Assembly: GCA_905331475.1 (NCBI GenBank)
Contig: CAJNYU010002673.1
Coordinates: 62,001 to 126,000 of the forward strand
Direction: 5' to 3'
Length of the DNA stretch: 64,000 bases
Origin: Rotaria socialis
Taxonomy: Eukaryota > Rotifera > Eurotatoria > Philodinida > Philodinidae
In this document: one piece after another, positions 1-11,759 of the stretch
How positions within the stretch are numbered: position 1 is the first letter of the stretch
Layout: each line of letters opens with the position of its first letter
Made by a program: the position numbers and the translations under genes
The notes under the pieces: generated by a model
Database searches by the model: none
The model's input: the letters and a program-made list of their open reading frames with translations, nothing else
What the model was told of the DNA's origin: nothing

Positions 1-3000
1 TATGATAAATATATACAACTGATGCTATTAGCGAAGTACATATAATTATATAATTATATATATATATATATATATATACATGTAGACTGCTGAAACTAGA
101 TTTGTCAAATTTCAACAGGCAAGAATAACAATAGATTTGTTCAATGAAATAAAATTTTGAATTCTCTCCTAGAAAAAAAAGATTTCTAATCCTCTAACTA
201 AATACTTTGTAAGATGGATTGGCGGCAAATATCATCACAAAACAATTGACCATCTCGACAACGACATTGAAGACATGATTTGGGATAGAATACAGTATTA
301 TGCTATTTAACAAAAGGTCAAAGAGTCATTATTTCAAATAGGAAAATTAATTGATAACATACAAGTATTGCCGTATTTTCATAGAGGCAAGAACGTCGAA
401 TAGGAGAACATTTTGGACAGCAACTATCTACTTGTAGTGTTAATTGTTCAGCCTAGAAAAGAAAAATGCTTTTTTCTTTTGGTAATTCTGTTTATTTAAT
501 TTCTAATTAATTTTACCATGGGACAGTCTGTTGGCATTTGACATGTTCGATTTCGACAAATAATAATTTTATTCGATAAACATTTACATGTTTGACAAGA
601 ATCAAATAATGTCCATTCAGCATCAATCTTAAATAAATAAAAACAATTAGAAAGCAAGAAAGAAAAATTAGAGGATTATTTATTTATTGATATATTTTTC
701 TCTCACCGGATAAGTCGTTGAATTGTATTCACATTCAAATTGAATAGTAGTATTACATAAAGTAAAAATTAATAGAAGAGCGATAAAAAATTGTGATAAC
801 ATGATCGATTATTCCACATGACTCAATCAATATAAACGATTAACTACTATCATCTAATAATATAAATAGAAAGACAGAACAAAAATGTCACCATCATGAT
901 TCGTGACTAGTCTAATCTACAAACCTTTTCATATTGATTTGTTCTTCGGTATCTTTAAATGTCGTGGATGATCTCTAAAATAAAAAAACATCAAGAAGCA
1001 ATCAAGATATATTCGATGTGTACGTTTATCTTTCTTATCGTTCATTGTGTCAATCATTCTGCTTTATGTTCAATAATTGATTTCTTTTTCTTAGGTTTTT
1101 CTTTTTCATCGTTCTCTCTGATGATGCGAAGAGCACAACAAATAAAAAAAGGTTTCCTTTCTATTCCTGCGTCTTCTTTGAATGTGTATATGTGATAGAC
1201 AAGTAACTGATTGACATAAGCATACATATTCATGTGCATACACTATATGCCACATTTACATCACTTTACAAGTTTCAATCATTGAAGGACTCTTTACTCC
1301 CATCAATGGAAGAAGTTCAAATGGAACTATTGATTTTTTTCAACTTTTCTTTTTACATTGATGTTGACAACAGATGCTACCATTCATTATAACAATGATT
1401 TTCTGATGTTTAAAAGGTACATACTATTACAACATTTTATTTGTCAGAAAAATAACAACTGAGAACGTATAACGATACTTTGATTTACCTGATATTATGC
1501 AGATATAGGCATGCATTTATAAATGAGCGTACTTATTGTAATTGTTAACATATGCTTTTTCATAGAGTAAATGAATAGTGTCGGTAGATTTTATTCGTTC
1601 TTTTTTCTTGTTCTTGTTCTTCTTCTGCTCTTAATGGATTTAACACAATGACACATTACGCACAAGTTTTAATTGCTTTAAATGAGGCCATCTGCCTTAT
1701 AGGCACGAGGTAAAACGTGTGAGGATTCTTTAAATTAAATGAATCGTATGGCAAGCTTCGGATATGAAATCTTTTACTTCTGGGGGTCGCACATTGGTAT
1801 GGTCAAGTTGAAGTATAAAAGATGGGCAATTGTCTGTCAAGTTATATTATCTCTCACGTGATTTCACTTGTTCATCATTGTCTTAGTCCGGATGCATACA
1901 TTTAGAAACAGAATATAAATCATCATGTACATATGTATGGATGAATGTATAGAATGCAGTCGACGAGACATACGGTTGGTAATATTAGAAGAGCAAAGAT
2001 TTTTTATTGATGAACAACAGAGATGACATGCTCAATGCTAATGATTCCCGAATGTGATTGATACTGCCTTATAGTAATCATTGTCATTGTAATACAAGAC
2101 AAATCGATCAACTTTTAACAAATGTGCGAATTCTATGCGCATACATATATACAAACGATAGCTTGCTGCCAAATTTATTTATTTAGTCAACATTCATTGA
2201 CTGCCGAATAAAATATTATTAAAGATTACATCGAGATAGTTGAAGATATTCTCTCGTTTGAATCACTGTTTTATTAAGTACACTTGCGCAGACATATGTA
2301 CACAGTCAGCGCCACACTCTTCCTGTTACAATCATTCATGTTCAATATTGATATTAAACTGCGACAAACTTAAAATTGACAATATCTATATTTTTTTTAA
2401 TTTTTAAGAATTTCAATAAAATAAACTAGATATCTTATCGTATAGCTTTCATCTAAAATAGCAATTCATTTCTATTGTTATACATGTCTCGCGTGAACAA
2501 ATAAAAAGTCTATATCTATTCATTGCAACATATGTCTTTTAATGGTCACTTTTTTTAGTTTTTGTGTAATCATAAAATCTATCGCTTTCTTTCTTGTGTT
2601 TGATGTAAATTATTCCTCATGTGTCTATTAACATGCATACTCTGTCGATTGATACGTAAAGATGAACAAGAAAAAAACGATATTTTCAACAAAAGAAGAA
2701 ATTACAAAACACTCAAGATGTCTCTTTTTCAATTTCCACTAAAGTCATAACGATGAAGAGAGACTTGTTGAAATATGTTTGCGTTTAAAAAAGCAATCAT
2801 GTACAGACGAACAATTCATTTGATCATTCAAAATAGAGTGCACGAACGTCTTTAATTACTAGTCACATATAGTCACAATCAGATATCGTTCAAATAAATA
2901 TAAAATGTAATGATCAGTGTGATTTTATGTATTTAAGCATATCAATTTTCAATGTCGCCTAATGACTTCCTGTTTTATACGCATGCAATGTATACATGAA

Positions 3001-3335
3001 TTGTATTTAAAAAAGTTCTTTATTATGATTGCTGACTTGCGATCAAAAAGATAGAAAGTTTATTTCGATATAAAGCTATTTGTTTTCGGTAAAAATTCTT
3101 CAAATTTGCAATGACTCTATTATTTCTTGGCTCCATCTGTAAACACAATCAAAACATGTGGTCAATTGAAACAAGACAAGTTTTCATTTTATACCAAGTG
3201 AAAATAGCATTCATATTAATAGAAGTATCAGTTAGTTCTCAGAATCTATTCGACCAAGGACTGCATAATTCTTATCGAAAGTTGAGTGCGACACTTTTCT
3301 CTCTTGTTTTATCCTGGAAGGTGTTAGAATAAAAT
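1..3335. other. Gene-poor AT-rich flank
   Basis: No convincing gene is visible. The stretch is AT-rich with a short (TA)n run near 59-80 and scattered T- or A-tracts. The longest open frames (around 959-1195 and 3111-3332) have no recognisable motif or splice structure and look like chance. The only coding-like island is at 173-310, listed separately. The right boundary is the target duplication of the transposon that begins at 3336. Confidence 0.6.
173..310 (+). pseudogene. Exon-like relic, unidentified
   Basis: Directly after an acceptor-like CTCCTAG (to 172) a plus frame stays open for about 45 codons and has protein-like composition, with aromatic, charged and Gly-Gly residues (for example WIGGKYHH and HLDNDIEDMIWDR), ending at TAA 308-310. 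The same frame continues after the stop for about 30 more codons to a second stop near 402. No upstream exon or start was found. It could be the last exon of a gene lying left of the window or a decayed fragment. I do not recognise the family. Confidence 0.3.
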
Positions 3336-4778
3336 CTGGCCTCGGATTCGTCCTATATTTCCTATATTTTAAAAAATTCCTATTATTTTTCCTATATATC
3401 GATGAGTTTTCCTGTGTTTCCTATAAAAAAATGTAAAAAAGTAGAAATTGCTAAAATATGCTTTTGTTTTAGTATAATTTCCATGCTTTTTAAATAGATC
3501 AATTCGATAATTATTGATTCTTTTACATTCTTTGACTTTTTCATAGGGACTATATTTAAAATACAATTCCTTTTCACACTATCAAACGGACTAAATGAAA
3601 ATAACTGACTATTTTAAGTAAAGATATTCAAACAAAGTAAAATACTCTTTATAAATGCTTGTGTCTTTTAAAAGTTTTTATTGCTGCCGATCACATGGAT
3701 TTACGTGAATGGTCTTGTTCGAGCGTAACGCTGTGATGTTTTTGACACACTTTGTTCTTGGTTGTCTCGGAAACTGAGAGTTATCAAATTCGTTCAAACA
3801 TCATTTGATGCAACTTGTCGTGGTATGTTTATGCCATAAAATGACATTTTTGGATAAATTCTAGAGTTTATAGAGAGAAGTTTTGGTTGTCTGGTGCTGT
3901 GACATAAAAATGCCCATTCTCTTCAGGGTCACTAATAAACTGTAATTTCTTCTGCAGCTATTTCTCCAAATGAAACATTTCTAGAGCTAGTTTTGTAGCG
4001 CTTTGGTCGGACTTTCAAATGCTAAAAACATTTTCTCTAAGCTATTTTTACTTAGATAAAAAGTGCAAAAAAAGACGTGACCTTTTTAGTAACGCTGAGG
4101 TACAGTTTTTTAGCCACCAATTTTCAAGCAATTAGCATCATTATAATTATTTGATTTTGATTAGTGTTAGTTCTTTTCTTTATAACTAATCTTTATACAC
4201 AAAACGAAATCGACACATCTGTATGGAAGCTCATAAGCGGCACAGTGAATTAGAAAGTGTATAAGACTTTGCATTGTCCTTAGCTACGAAAGTCAACAAT
4301 GAAATAGGCCATTTGTAGAGACTGAAATTCTGCATTTAGCGATCTGTCATTGATACTTTTTGAAAACTTTTCTTGGTTAAAAAGCTCAAAATGCTATTTT
4401 TTGAAAACTTTGAAACGCGGTTTTGATGCAGGTGGGTGTGAGTGTAAACGCAATACGAACCATTACCCACACCCTGATCTATTTTGTGTTAATGCACTAA
4501 TATGTAAAGAAATATATTTCGGCTGAATTTAATTATGTCTGACTGATTTCATTTAATTTAAGAAAGAAGTAAAAATGAAATCTTAACAAAAATTTAGTGC
4601 GCATGTTAATTTGATACAGGAAAAATTTTAAAAAACGTTCAATTTGAATCTAAACGACGAATCTTCAGCGTCCTATTTTTTTCTCATTTTTTATGCCTTT
4701 TCCCGTAATTTTAAAAAGTTTGATCCTGTGCAAATTCCTACTTTTCCAAAAACTCGCAATCCGAGGCCAGAATAAAAT
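3328..4778. mobile_element. Non-autonomous hAT-like DNA transposon with 8-bp TSD
   Basis: The element spans 3336-4770 (1,435 bp). It is bounded by a perfect 13-bp terminal inverted repeat, CTGGCCTCGGATT at 3336-3348 and its reverse complement at 4758-4770. Both ends are flanked by the identical 8-bp direct repeat AATAAAAT (3328-3335 and 4771-4778). An 8-bp duplication with short inverted termini is typical of the hAT superfamily, although the termini do not match a standard hAT end strongly. Close to the left end, TTTCCTAT-type motifs recur several times and could be subterminal binding repeats. No transposase-like frame is present, so any movement would need a transposase supplied elsewhere. 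Confidence 0.8.
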
Positions 4779-5811
4779 AAAGCAGTAAACGAGGGCAGTG
4801 TTGTTTTATTTAGCTGAATTTTTATTGTGATCAATGATACGCATCTGCTTCAATCGAATGATAGTTTTTATTTATTATCCTGACACGTAACGTCGTTTGC
4901 ACCAAATGTGCAGCTCAAATAGTAATAATTTAAAATATTTGAGCTTCAATCACATCTGTTCGGTCACCTTCGCTACCTATCCGTGATTTGACATGATGCA
5001 GTGCAATTCTAATAATAACATACACACGACTGTAATTAAATAAATGATAAACGTCCTTGGAAATGCTTTTCGTAATCGGAGTACAACAAACTCCGGATGA
5101 TAACGGTGAATTTATATAAAATATTTTGTTGAAATTCTTTTGCATCATTATTTCAGTGTATTGAACTATTCAACTTTATGCATTTGTTCGTATCAGTCGA
5201 AGAACTTCGGTACAAAAGTAGTAATTGTTTCACTTATTTTTAGAAAGACATTAGAATATGTTATAAAATGTGATAATCACCAAATAAAAAATATATATGC
5301 GTAAAGCGATGCAACTCTACATAAAAATGAATTTTTTTATTGTTATGTTTTTTTAAACGATTATCGATGCTCAAAATGATAATTGTCAATGGTATACTTG
5401 TGAATTGTTTTAGTAATACCCGCAATATATCTGTTTATGGTGTTATTCAAATGGGACACTATTGACAACTCAAGAAAATTTATGCCATTCTTCGAATTCC
5501 AATTCATGAATTAGTAATTTGCTGATTTTTTTAAGTTTGAAAATTTTCGTTTGTGAATTAAAATTTATTGCCCAAGATAAAGTCTATGAGTATCACAAGA
5601 AAGTTTAGTTTATTTGAATCAAAAAGAACACTAAATAAACTCTCTAAACTGTCCTATATAAAAGTGAACACATAGGTTTTTCGTTTTTTCCCAACTGCGA
5701 TTCAACTAAACTTCTGTCTTGTTCTCGTATAGACATTTTATTTGGGCTGTATCCTAATAGAGCAAAGAAAAAGAAAGAAAAAGATAAGGAACGCAAATTA
5801 ATAGGATTTAT
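4779..5811. other. Intergenic, no gene seen
   Basis: AT-rich spacer between the transposon and the 3' end of the ATP synthase d gene. A minus open frame at 4930-5148 has no motif and no splice context, and I treat it as chance. The last 50 bp before the subunit d stop are A-rich and would be its 3' UTR. Confidence 0.5.
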
Positions 5812-6745
5812 TTAGTGTTTGGCACTGAGTTTCTTAGCGTCACCATGTCCATGTTCAGCAATTTCCTTTTTCGGTCTTGGAGCAGCATCAATAGGATCAG
5901 TGGCTTCTTCTGGAGCAACCCATTCATGTTTGTGTGGTAACAATTCACCACCTTGTTCAACCCACCAACGTAATGAATCTCGTTTTTCGTAAGGTAAGAA
6001 TTGAACATCTTTTAATTTATCGAATTCATCCTTGTTCCAAACACGAGGATAGACAGCTTCAGGCATGTAAAATGAAGCTAAAACATAGGAAAACAGATTG
6101 ATTTATTTTAAGCCGAAACGCCATATGAACGTACCTAATTCATAAGTAATTTCATCGGCTGGTGGTACATTGTCCCACCGATTGAATTCTTTACGTAAAA
6201 CTTCTACTTCGCCTTCGGCTAATTTAACAAATTCTTGGGCACGTTTTTCCTAAATAAATCATCATGGAAATTCTATGGAAACTAAAGAATAAATTTTTTG
6301 TTCTTTACTTCAGTTTTAGCATATTCATCAAGTTCTTTGAAACGATTAGCCGTATCTATTGGATAGGCAATGTGGGCATTTTCATACTAAAAATAGGTAC
6401 TCATAGAAATGCTTTGTTTGAAATTTTATTTATACTTCTTTTTGAAGTTTATCAACAAGTGATGGATCTGATACCATTTTTCGGTAATATTCGAAATCAA
6501 TTTTAGGTAAAGCGTCTGTTAAAGCATTCATTCTGAAAGAAAAATAATCGTGAAGAATCAATTGTGAAAGTCAAAAGTTTTATAAACTTCTTAAATTACT
6601 TAGTAGCAGCTTGACTCCATTTAGCTTGAAGATTCGAAACAGTTGTTGTATTGGCACCGCTTAATTTTAATAGACGGGCCCACTCAATTTTTGCACCAAC
6701 ATAACGTGATGCGGCTACTGCCGATCGACCAACTTGTTGAGCCAT
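5812..6745 (-). CDS. ATP5PD: ATP synthase subunit d, mitochondrial
   Basis: Peripheral-stalk subunit of mitochondrial F1Fo ATP synthase, on the matrix side of the inner membrane. Five exons join in frame to 233 residues: 6600-6745, 6436-6532, 6309-6386, 6135-6249, 5812-6077. The order of conserved stretches fits the family: an N-terminal helix with a small-residue, Lys-rich surface, then a KIDFEYYRKMVSDP-like segment matching the D-W/F-x-x-Y-K region, then a long charged helix with KELDEYAKTE, and a WDNVPPADEITYEL block. It is longer than the mammalian protein (about 160 residues) because of a hydrophilic C-terminal extension ending Lys-His. The ATG lies 18 nt after an acceptor-like TTTCCTTTCAG (AG at 6764-6765), so the first exon is probably preceded by an intron or outron. 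It is the last gene of a co-oriented mitochondrial trio. Confidence 0.88.
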
Positions 6746-6765
6746 GAAAATTTTATTTCAAATCT

Positions 6766-7244
6766 GAAAGGAAAAATTAACTTTTGCTTGAGAAAATTCT
6801 TTTTATTTTACTCCTCTATTGTGTAGATTAAAATAAATAAAGTGCGGCAATATCCTCAGGAAGACTAATCGATTTTGATAATCAAGAAGTATTCAGATAT
6901 ATGACGTTTTCTCATCATCGGGTATGCACGCGTAACAAGCTTGATTTCATTCAAAGGACAATGATGGGGATTCGAACCTATGTTCCATCGTTTAAATCAA
7001 CTAGACTAATTTTTAATACTATAGCTTGAAATTTGTTGACTCGTTTTTTCTTATTTTGTAATAGAAATCCAGCAATGCTAAAGCAGTTAGATTGGATGAA
7101 AAGAAGGAGAAAAACAAAATCGTACCATTTGTCGTGAACCAAGAAGGAGAAGGGAAAAATACAAAAGAGAAAGAACGACATAATTTTCAAAAAAACATTT
7201 TTCAGACAAGAAAAATAACAACTGTAGTACAGCGTGTTTTTTCT
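6766..7244. other. Spacer with tRNA-like promoter boxes
   Basis: Intergenic DNA between NDUFB2 (stop at 7245) and ATP5PD. On the minus strand a perfect B-box-like GGTTCGAATCC (6968-6978) and an A-box-like TAGTCTAGTTG (6998-7008) are only 19 bp apart. That is too close for a normal tRNA, and I could not fold an acceptor or anticodon stem. At best it is a tRNA remnant. Nothing else is recognised. Confidence 0.3.
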
Positions 7245-8039
7245 TTAATCCATTTCATCGGGTGGAATACCCAATTCTGCATCAGTGAATTTCGACATAT
7301 CAGGAAAATGAGCATGGCCAAAAAACCAACTTGGCTCTTTCAAAAAACGCCATGAAACATACCACCAAAGCCAAATAGAAAATACTAAAGCAGCATGATA
7401 AAGCCACATTTCATAAAGATGTGCTTGTGTGCGATATGGTACATTGAGAACAACTTGCCCGAAAGAAGGACGATAATCATGATGATTTGCTCGTTCTAAA
7501 AAATGTAAATATAATTTCTAATTTTATTTTTTAGATCAAATATTAGATCTCAGTAATTAGTTAAATGAAATTTTTTGAATTTATTGAAATAGAACATTAC
7601 TCAACTTGAAACATTTTGCTCAGTAGAACTCATCGGATTAGTTAAATGTTTTACTTGATGGAAGAATTTCTAATATTTCTATGTCACAATAGAAAAATAC
7701 GTATAATTCTCCAAGCTTTTAATATGAAATCTGTATACTTTTATTCTCTTCAAATCAATAGTAATAGAAATAATTTATTTTACCTTGCGTGAAAGCTACA
7801 CTCGGATCTTCCGCTTGATTTTCATATTTCGATTGAATTCCTGAATGGTGACGCCATTCTTGTGTTTTTCTCAATTCTGGTTCATGATGACCATGACCAT
7901 GACCATGGCCATGATCGTCTTGATGATGGACGTTTCCTGAACCATGGTGACCTGTTGTTGGAGTCGTTGAAGATGCATAAATTCTCGGTATAATACGAGA
8001 AGAAGAAGAAAGCAGTTTAAAAACTGCTCGATTCATCAT
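7245..8039 (-). CDS. NDUFB2: NADH dehydrogenase (complex I) 1 beta subcomplex subunit 2
   Basis: Small accessory subunit of respiratory complex I in the mitochondrial inner membrane. Two exons (7784-8039, 7245-7495) give 168 residues. The N-terminus is Ser/Arg-rich and lacks acidic residues (MMNRAVFKLLSSSSR), as in a presequence. It is followed by a His/Gly-rich linker with a GHGHGHGHHE run. The C-terminal half carries one Trp-rich membrane segment (WLYHAALVFSIWLWWYVSWR) and the diagnostic tail with FGHAHFPDMSKFTDAELGIP and a terminal P-D-E-M-D, closely matching the human tail ending ELGIPPDDED. The protein is longer than the human precursor because of the His-rich insert. ATG 8037-8039 is 7 nt after the acceptor-like TTTATTTTAG. 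The MIC60 stop is only 179 bp upstream, compatible with co-transcription. Confidence 0.9.
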
Positions 8040-8218
8040 TTACTAGCTAAAATAAAGAAAAAAAAAGCATTAAAATCTAATTTATAAACGTTTATTTATC
8101 GTTCTTTGTTTCTTTCTTTTTTTTCTAAGTACAGTAAATTATACGCGGTCTATGATGTAGAAAAAGACAAGGAAAACAAACAAACAAAAATGGGTGCATC
8201 ATTTAATTGTAATTTTGT

Positions 8219-10825
8219 CTAAGCCGTTCTTGGAAGTGTACCAAGTCCGATTGAATTCGAATAAGCTTCAAGTAATTCTGATGTTTGTTTTTTTGCTAGG
8301 TAATTGCGTGCATCATTAATCCATGATTCTGCTACATTACGTGGTTCACCAGTTAATAGTTGCATTAAACGTAATGCATTATACCATTGATTGCGATCTA
8401 AGTAAGATTGAACATAATTTAATATAGTAAACGTATTTAATTGATTAAGATCAACAGCATCATCAACTAATATTGAATCATCCCGTTGTCGTACAATTAA
8501 TAGACTTTGTAAATAAGATAGAAAATAATTCCATAATGAATTGTGTTCATTATCAATTAATGCTAAACGACGACATAATTTATTAACATGTGCGAAACGT
8601 TCACGAAGGACTTTTTCGTTTGTGCTTGGTATATCATCACTTCGTAATTCATTAACAAGTACTTGGACAAATCTCTCATTGGGCACTATTTTTGATACGA
8701 TATCAAGATCATTTTCAGTTGTTGTACCTTGCACAATTTGATTAAGAATATTTTGTGCTTGAATCCATAACTGTTGCGCTTGTCTACCACGTTGTTGACT
8801 ATCATAATTAGCTTCAATCGCTTGTTCAATAGCATATAAACGATCTAACGTTGATCTTAATTGATTTTGTAAATTTATATTTATTTTAATTGATTCATTT
8901 TCTAATTGTCGTTCATATTCATTGGCCCACTCTTGATACTGTCGAGATAGAACATCAGCTAAATATTGTGTTAATGCTTGATGTTGTAGGACTATTTCAT
9001 GTCTCAATTGTTCATCGAATTGTTGGCGAAGATTCTTTTCGTATAATTTTAATTCTTCAGTTAATTGTTCAGTTGTTTTTTCGACACGTTCTTGAGCACG
9101 TTGTTCAACAAGACGATCGAGTTCAGCACGTGCTACATCAACAGCTGCTTTAACTGAATCAGATTCATTTATACGCAGACGTGCTATATCATTTTGAAGT
9201 TTAACTACACGACGATGTGCATGAACTAATAATGCTTGTAGATCTTCTTGTGTCAATTGTGATGGACTTTTTCCAGCTAAACTTGGAAGCATGGTTTCCA
9301 TTTCTTTTTGAAATGATTTTGTTGCTTCATCAATATATGTACGAAAATTTTTCACAAAATTTGATGTTGTATATTGTTTTTGTAATTCTTGAAATTTTTC
9401 ATCAAGTTTCTTTTGATGAGGATGCATTTCACCACTACTTACTGTTGTAAATTCCTCTAATTTATTTTTCCATTCACGTACAGCTTCCGTTACTTTCTCA
9501 TATGCATGTTTAGCTTGTTCTTGTAAATTTTCAGCTTGTTTCCATGTTTCATGATCAGATGTAGATACAGTTGGATTGTCAATGATAGTTTTCATGTGTG
9601 AGACATGTTCACGTGCAGCTTTTACAGCATCATCGATTTGTTTTGATAAAGGTGAATATAATTTAGTGATTTCCTCTTCAAGCCTAAAAATAGATATGTA
9701 TATTGTGAAAGACACATGTAAGCTTTTTCATACATATTCAGACAAAAATTCGTTCTGATTTTTTAAATAAAAAATAGTACTGAATTAAAATAAAACTTAC
9801 TGTTTATATTTCTCTTGAGCTAGTGCTAATGCTTCGCCGGCTCCTTCTAAGAATACAGGATCGGCAACTTTTTCTGGTGCTTCACCTGATTGACCTTTAG
9901 CTGATGGTACAGCACCTTTGATAGTTTCTTTTACCGCATGAGCGTTTTCTTCAACTTGCTCTTTAGCATGTGTTATTTTCTTTTTCAATGTTGTTGTATC
10001 GGGCAAAGCATCGCGAACATTATTTACAGCACCTTTAACCTAATAACGAACAAGTAAAAATTTTTCTTTTTAGATTTTATGCTTTGTTCAATAAAATAGA
10101 ATTTATACCTGATCAGCTGCATGATCTATACCATCTTTAACTTGTGCACCAGTCTTTTGAATTTTCGTTTTCTCGGGTAACTTTTCCAAGACAGTATTAA
10201 CAGTTTGTTTAGCTTGTTCAACGACTTTTTTCGGTTTTTCTACGTCAGAAACTTTCTCTTTTACAAAAGCTAAATCAGGCACCGTTTCTGGTACTTCTGT
10301 TGTTAAAGATTTTTGGCGACCGAAAATAGGGTCAATAAATTGATCAATACTAGTAAGAACTGTTGAACTATATGGAATGGTTGATTCGAGCTGATGACGA
10401 AACGGGCCATTTTCATATTCAGCATAGACTACTGTACCCGCAAGACCAAGAGTAACACCGTAAATAAGTGCTTTTACCGTTGTACGCCCACCACCACCCC
10501 CAGTTTTACGACTAGATGGTGCTGAAAATGTTGGTAGTGGTCCTCCTTTTGATGTATTATGAGGAATAGATGATGATGATGCTTTATTTGAAGTAGTCGT
10601 TCGATCGATCGGTACATTTAATGAAGATTTGGTTGAAGTGGCTGGCGGTTTTATTGTTGCTGATGTATTAGTAGTCGTGTATTGAGTTTTAGGTGCATCG
10701 GTAGTTGTTTTAGTAGCAGCAGTTGTACCTGTATCAGATGTAGCAGTTATTTTTTGCCATCGCTTATTGATCAATAAATTCAATGCTCCTGTCTGTGAAT
10801 GTGGCAAACGAGTTACTCGAAGCAT
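8219..10825 (-). CDS. IMMT: MICOS complex subunit MIC60 (mitofilin)
   Basis: Core MICOS subunit that anchors crista junctions in the inner membrane and contacts outer-membrane complexes. Three exons (10109-10825, 9801-10039, 8219-9683) join to 806 residues, close to the human length of about 758. Residues 1-25 form an Arg/Lys-rich presequence without acidic residues. A Thr/Ser-rich low-complexity linker leads to one membrane helix at about residues 115-135 (ALIYGVTLGLAGTVVYAEY), and a long Gln/Glu-rich coiled coil fills the middle. The C-terminus is the mitofilin signature, with WINDARNYLAKKQTSELLEAY and then SNSIGLGTLP, aligning with the human ending around AYASAVGIG. No strong acceptor sits immediately before the ATG; the nearest is TTCTAG, 34 nt upstream. 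It is the first gene of the mitochondrial trio and would be the promoter-proximal one if the trio is co-transcribed. Confidence 0.92.
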
Positions 10826-11463
10826 TGATAATGATATATTTTGTTGTGAATTTTAAAACACTCTAGAAGAAATGTAAAGGAATATTGACAAAAAACAATC
10901 GTTGTGTATAGAAAAAATGGACTTGTCGTCTTATTTTTTCTACCTCATACAGGCAGCCATCTTGAGATCGAAAAGACCTTAAGACTTCTCCAATGCAACG
11001 ATCTGTTGGGAAAATAATCGATTTCGCGAAAAAATATCGATATAAACAGTGTTTCATTTTAATTCAATAAAAGTTATCAAATATTTTCAGTAGAAAACAG
11101 TTTCTAAATGAACCCTGTGTTATCATAGATGTCGCACACAGTCAGCGATTCTGAAATAAAACCCCATATCAATTCATGTTATTTTCATTCATTAATTTAT
11201 ATTGTTACTTCGGAGATAGTTGTGGAGGTTCAATAATACGATTCATCATTTAGAAAGTAGAATATCTTAGTTCAGAACTGTAAAAGATAAAATTTGTTTT
11301 ATAGAAGTACAAAAAATACATATGGATCAACATGCTTTAGTTTTCAATTCGTTCCAATTGTCCCTGACAACAGGAGATTTATATATATATATATATATGT
11401 CGATTCCATGCTAATATAAAAATATCCGTCTTCGAGACTAACAAAAACAAAAAGCAATTCTGC
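10826..11463. other. Upstream region of MIC60, no gene
   Basis: AT-rich sequence that should contain the MIC60 promoter. A (TA)n run lies at about 11383-11397. Open frames here are short and without motifs. No regulatory site is identified with confidence. Confidence 0.4.
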
Positions 11464-11759
11464 TCAGGTCGAACATTCGGGCCACTGGATCCCGTTGGAT
11501 ACTCCAGGAAATATGCGGAAAAGTCACCATATCCTGCAGAAAAACACGGAAAATCGCTGGAACATAGAAGCAGTATTCCGATCAAAAATAAGGTCAAACT
11601 TTTCCGGCGGATTCTTGCCAAGTTCCGGTGCTTTTCGGCAGGGATTGATCGGAAATCACTGGAGAAAAATCCGAAAATTTTCCAACCGGAATACGCTTTC
11701 ACAAAATCAACGGAACTATCTGGAACCGACTGTTTCCAGGCCGGACTGTTCGACCTGGG
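11464..11759. mobile_element. Small GC-richer inverted-repeat element with CYCAGG ends
   Basis: About 296 bp, clearly richer in GC than its surroundings. The left end reads CTCAGGTCGAACATTCGGGCC and the reverse complement of the right end reads CCCAGGTCGAACAGTCCGGCC, an imperfect 21-bp terminal inverted repeat with three mismatches. Short TTCCGG/CCGGAA-type motifs recur inside. I found no clear target duplication. Open frames crossing it on both strands encode nothing recognisable. It is probably a MITE-like element of the same end type as the one at 16273-16629. Confidence 0.6.

Noticed and set aside
8541-9758. Plus-strand frames over the third MIC60 exon
   Set aside because: Antisense shadows of a long, well-supported coding exon.
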